6,848 nt of DNA from JAKLDO01 sp035354435. Lineage in GTDB: Bacteria; UBP6; UBA1177. How positions within the stretch are numbered: the first letter of the stretch is position 1; each line of letters opens with the position of its first letter. Below the pieces are notes generated by a model. The model searched no databases and was not told the origin of the DNA. It worked only from the letters and a program-made list of their open reading frames with translations. The stretch is from contig DAOQAY010000151.1 in assembly GCA_035354435.1 (NCBI GenBank), positions 1 to 6,848 of the forward strand, in the 5' to 3' direction. The position numbers and the translations under genes were made by a program. Positions 6,761 to 6,848 of the stretch are shown here, piece after piece.

Positions 6761-6806
6761 ATTTTGAGAAGGTTTTATTGTCTGCGAAAGAGGTTGTTTG
6801 TTAATG
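6740..6806. repeat. 10-bp perfect inverted repeat spanning the operon promoter
   Basis: CATTAACAAA (6740-6749) is repeated as its exact reverse complement TTTGTTAATG at 6797-6806, with 47 bases between. The inner arm lies between the -10 and -35 boxes and the outer arm lies upstream of the -35. Neither arm is in the predicted transcript, so any role would be at the DNA level, for example two half-sites for a regulator. The arms are A/T-rich, so chance cannot be excluded. Confidence 0.4.
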
Positions 6807-6848
6807 AAATTAGATTGATAGGCTGCTTTCAGTTAAAAGTTCATTTAT

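Noticed and set aside
6810..6848. Possible 3' end of an upstream minus-strand gene
   Set aside because: One frame is open for 12 codons from the right edge to a TAA at 6810-6812, which is too short to separate from chance and has no recognisable content.
6787..6848. Possible divergent plus-strand gene starting near AAAGAGG at 6787-6793
   Set aside because: The only candidate starts are a TTG directly against the purine tract and frames that stop within a few codons. No coding signal can be supported.

Overview
The window carries four adjacent genes, all on the minus strand and packed almost without gaps. They read as one operon transcribed from about 6725 down to 138. In transcription order they are: a 933-residue exported multidomain protein with a transglutaminase-like (papain-fold) domain; a 629-residue membrane adenylate cyclase with a CHASE2 sensor; a 194-residue exported TlpA/ResA-type thioredoxin; and a 430-residue protein with two TolB-N/CsgG-like modules, a PEGA-like domain and one C-terminal membrane anchor. 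At the left edge, 1-52 is the 5' end of a fifth minus-strand gene that looks like an Rpn/YhgA-like (PD-(D/E)XK, 'Transposase_31') protein, with its own good promoter and ribosome binding site.

Layout. 6694-6848 is the operon control region. It holds a sigma70-like promoter (17-bp spacer), a strong Shine-Dalgarno and a 10-bp perfect inverted repeat, one arm of which lies in the promoter spacer. 3892-6693, 2003-3892, 1432-2016 and 138-1430 are the four genes. Their junctions are a 1-base TGATG overlap, a 14-base overlap and a 1-base gap, so translational coupling is likely. 53-137 is an AT-rich gap with the promoter of the edge gene and no convincing terminator for the operon.

How the genes may work together (inference). 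All four products, or their sensor portions, are predicted to sit outside the cytoplasm. The cyclase has all the catalytic residues of an active class IIIb adenylate cyclase and could turn an envelope signal into cAMP. The exported parts are rich in paired cysteines, and the thioredoxin lies in the middle of the operon. A plausible but unproven picture is an envelope module whose disulfides are maintained or sensed by the thioredoxin and which reports through cAMP. I do not recognise this exact four-gene set as a named system.

Organism. The base composition is low to moderate GC (estimated by eye at a little over 40%). The proteins suggest a two-membrane bacterium: TlpA thioredoxin, TolB-N/CsgG-like and PEGA domains, and a CHASE2 cyclase. 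The repeated C-x5-C modules plus PEGA and a C-terminal 'WWFW' anchor resemble proteins of Myxococcota and other former Deltaproteobacteria, although those genomes are usually GC-rich. Spirochaetes or an uncultured phylum are also possible. I cannot place it further.
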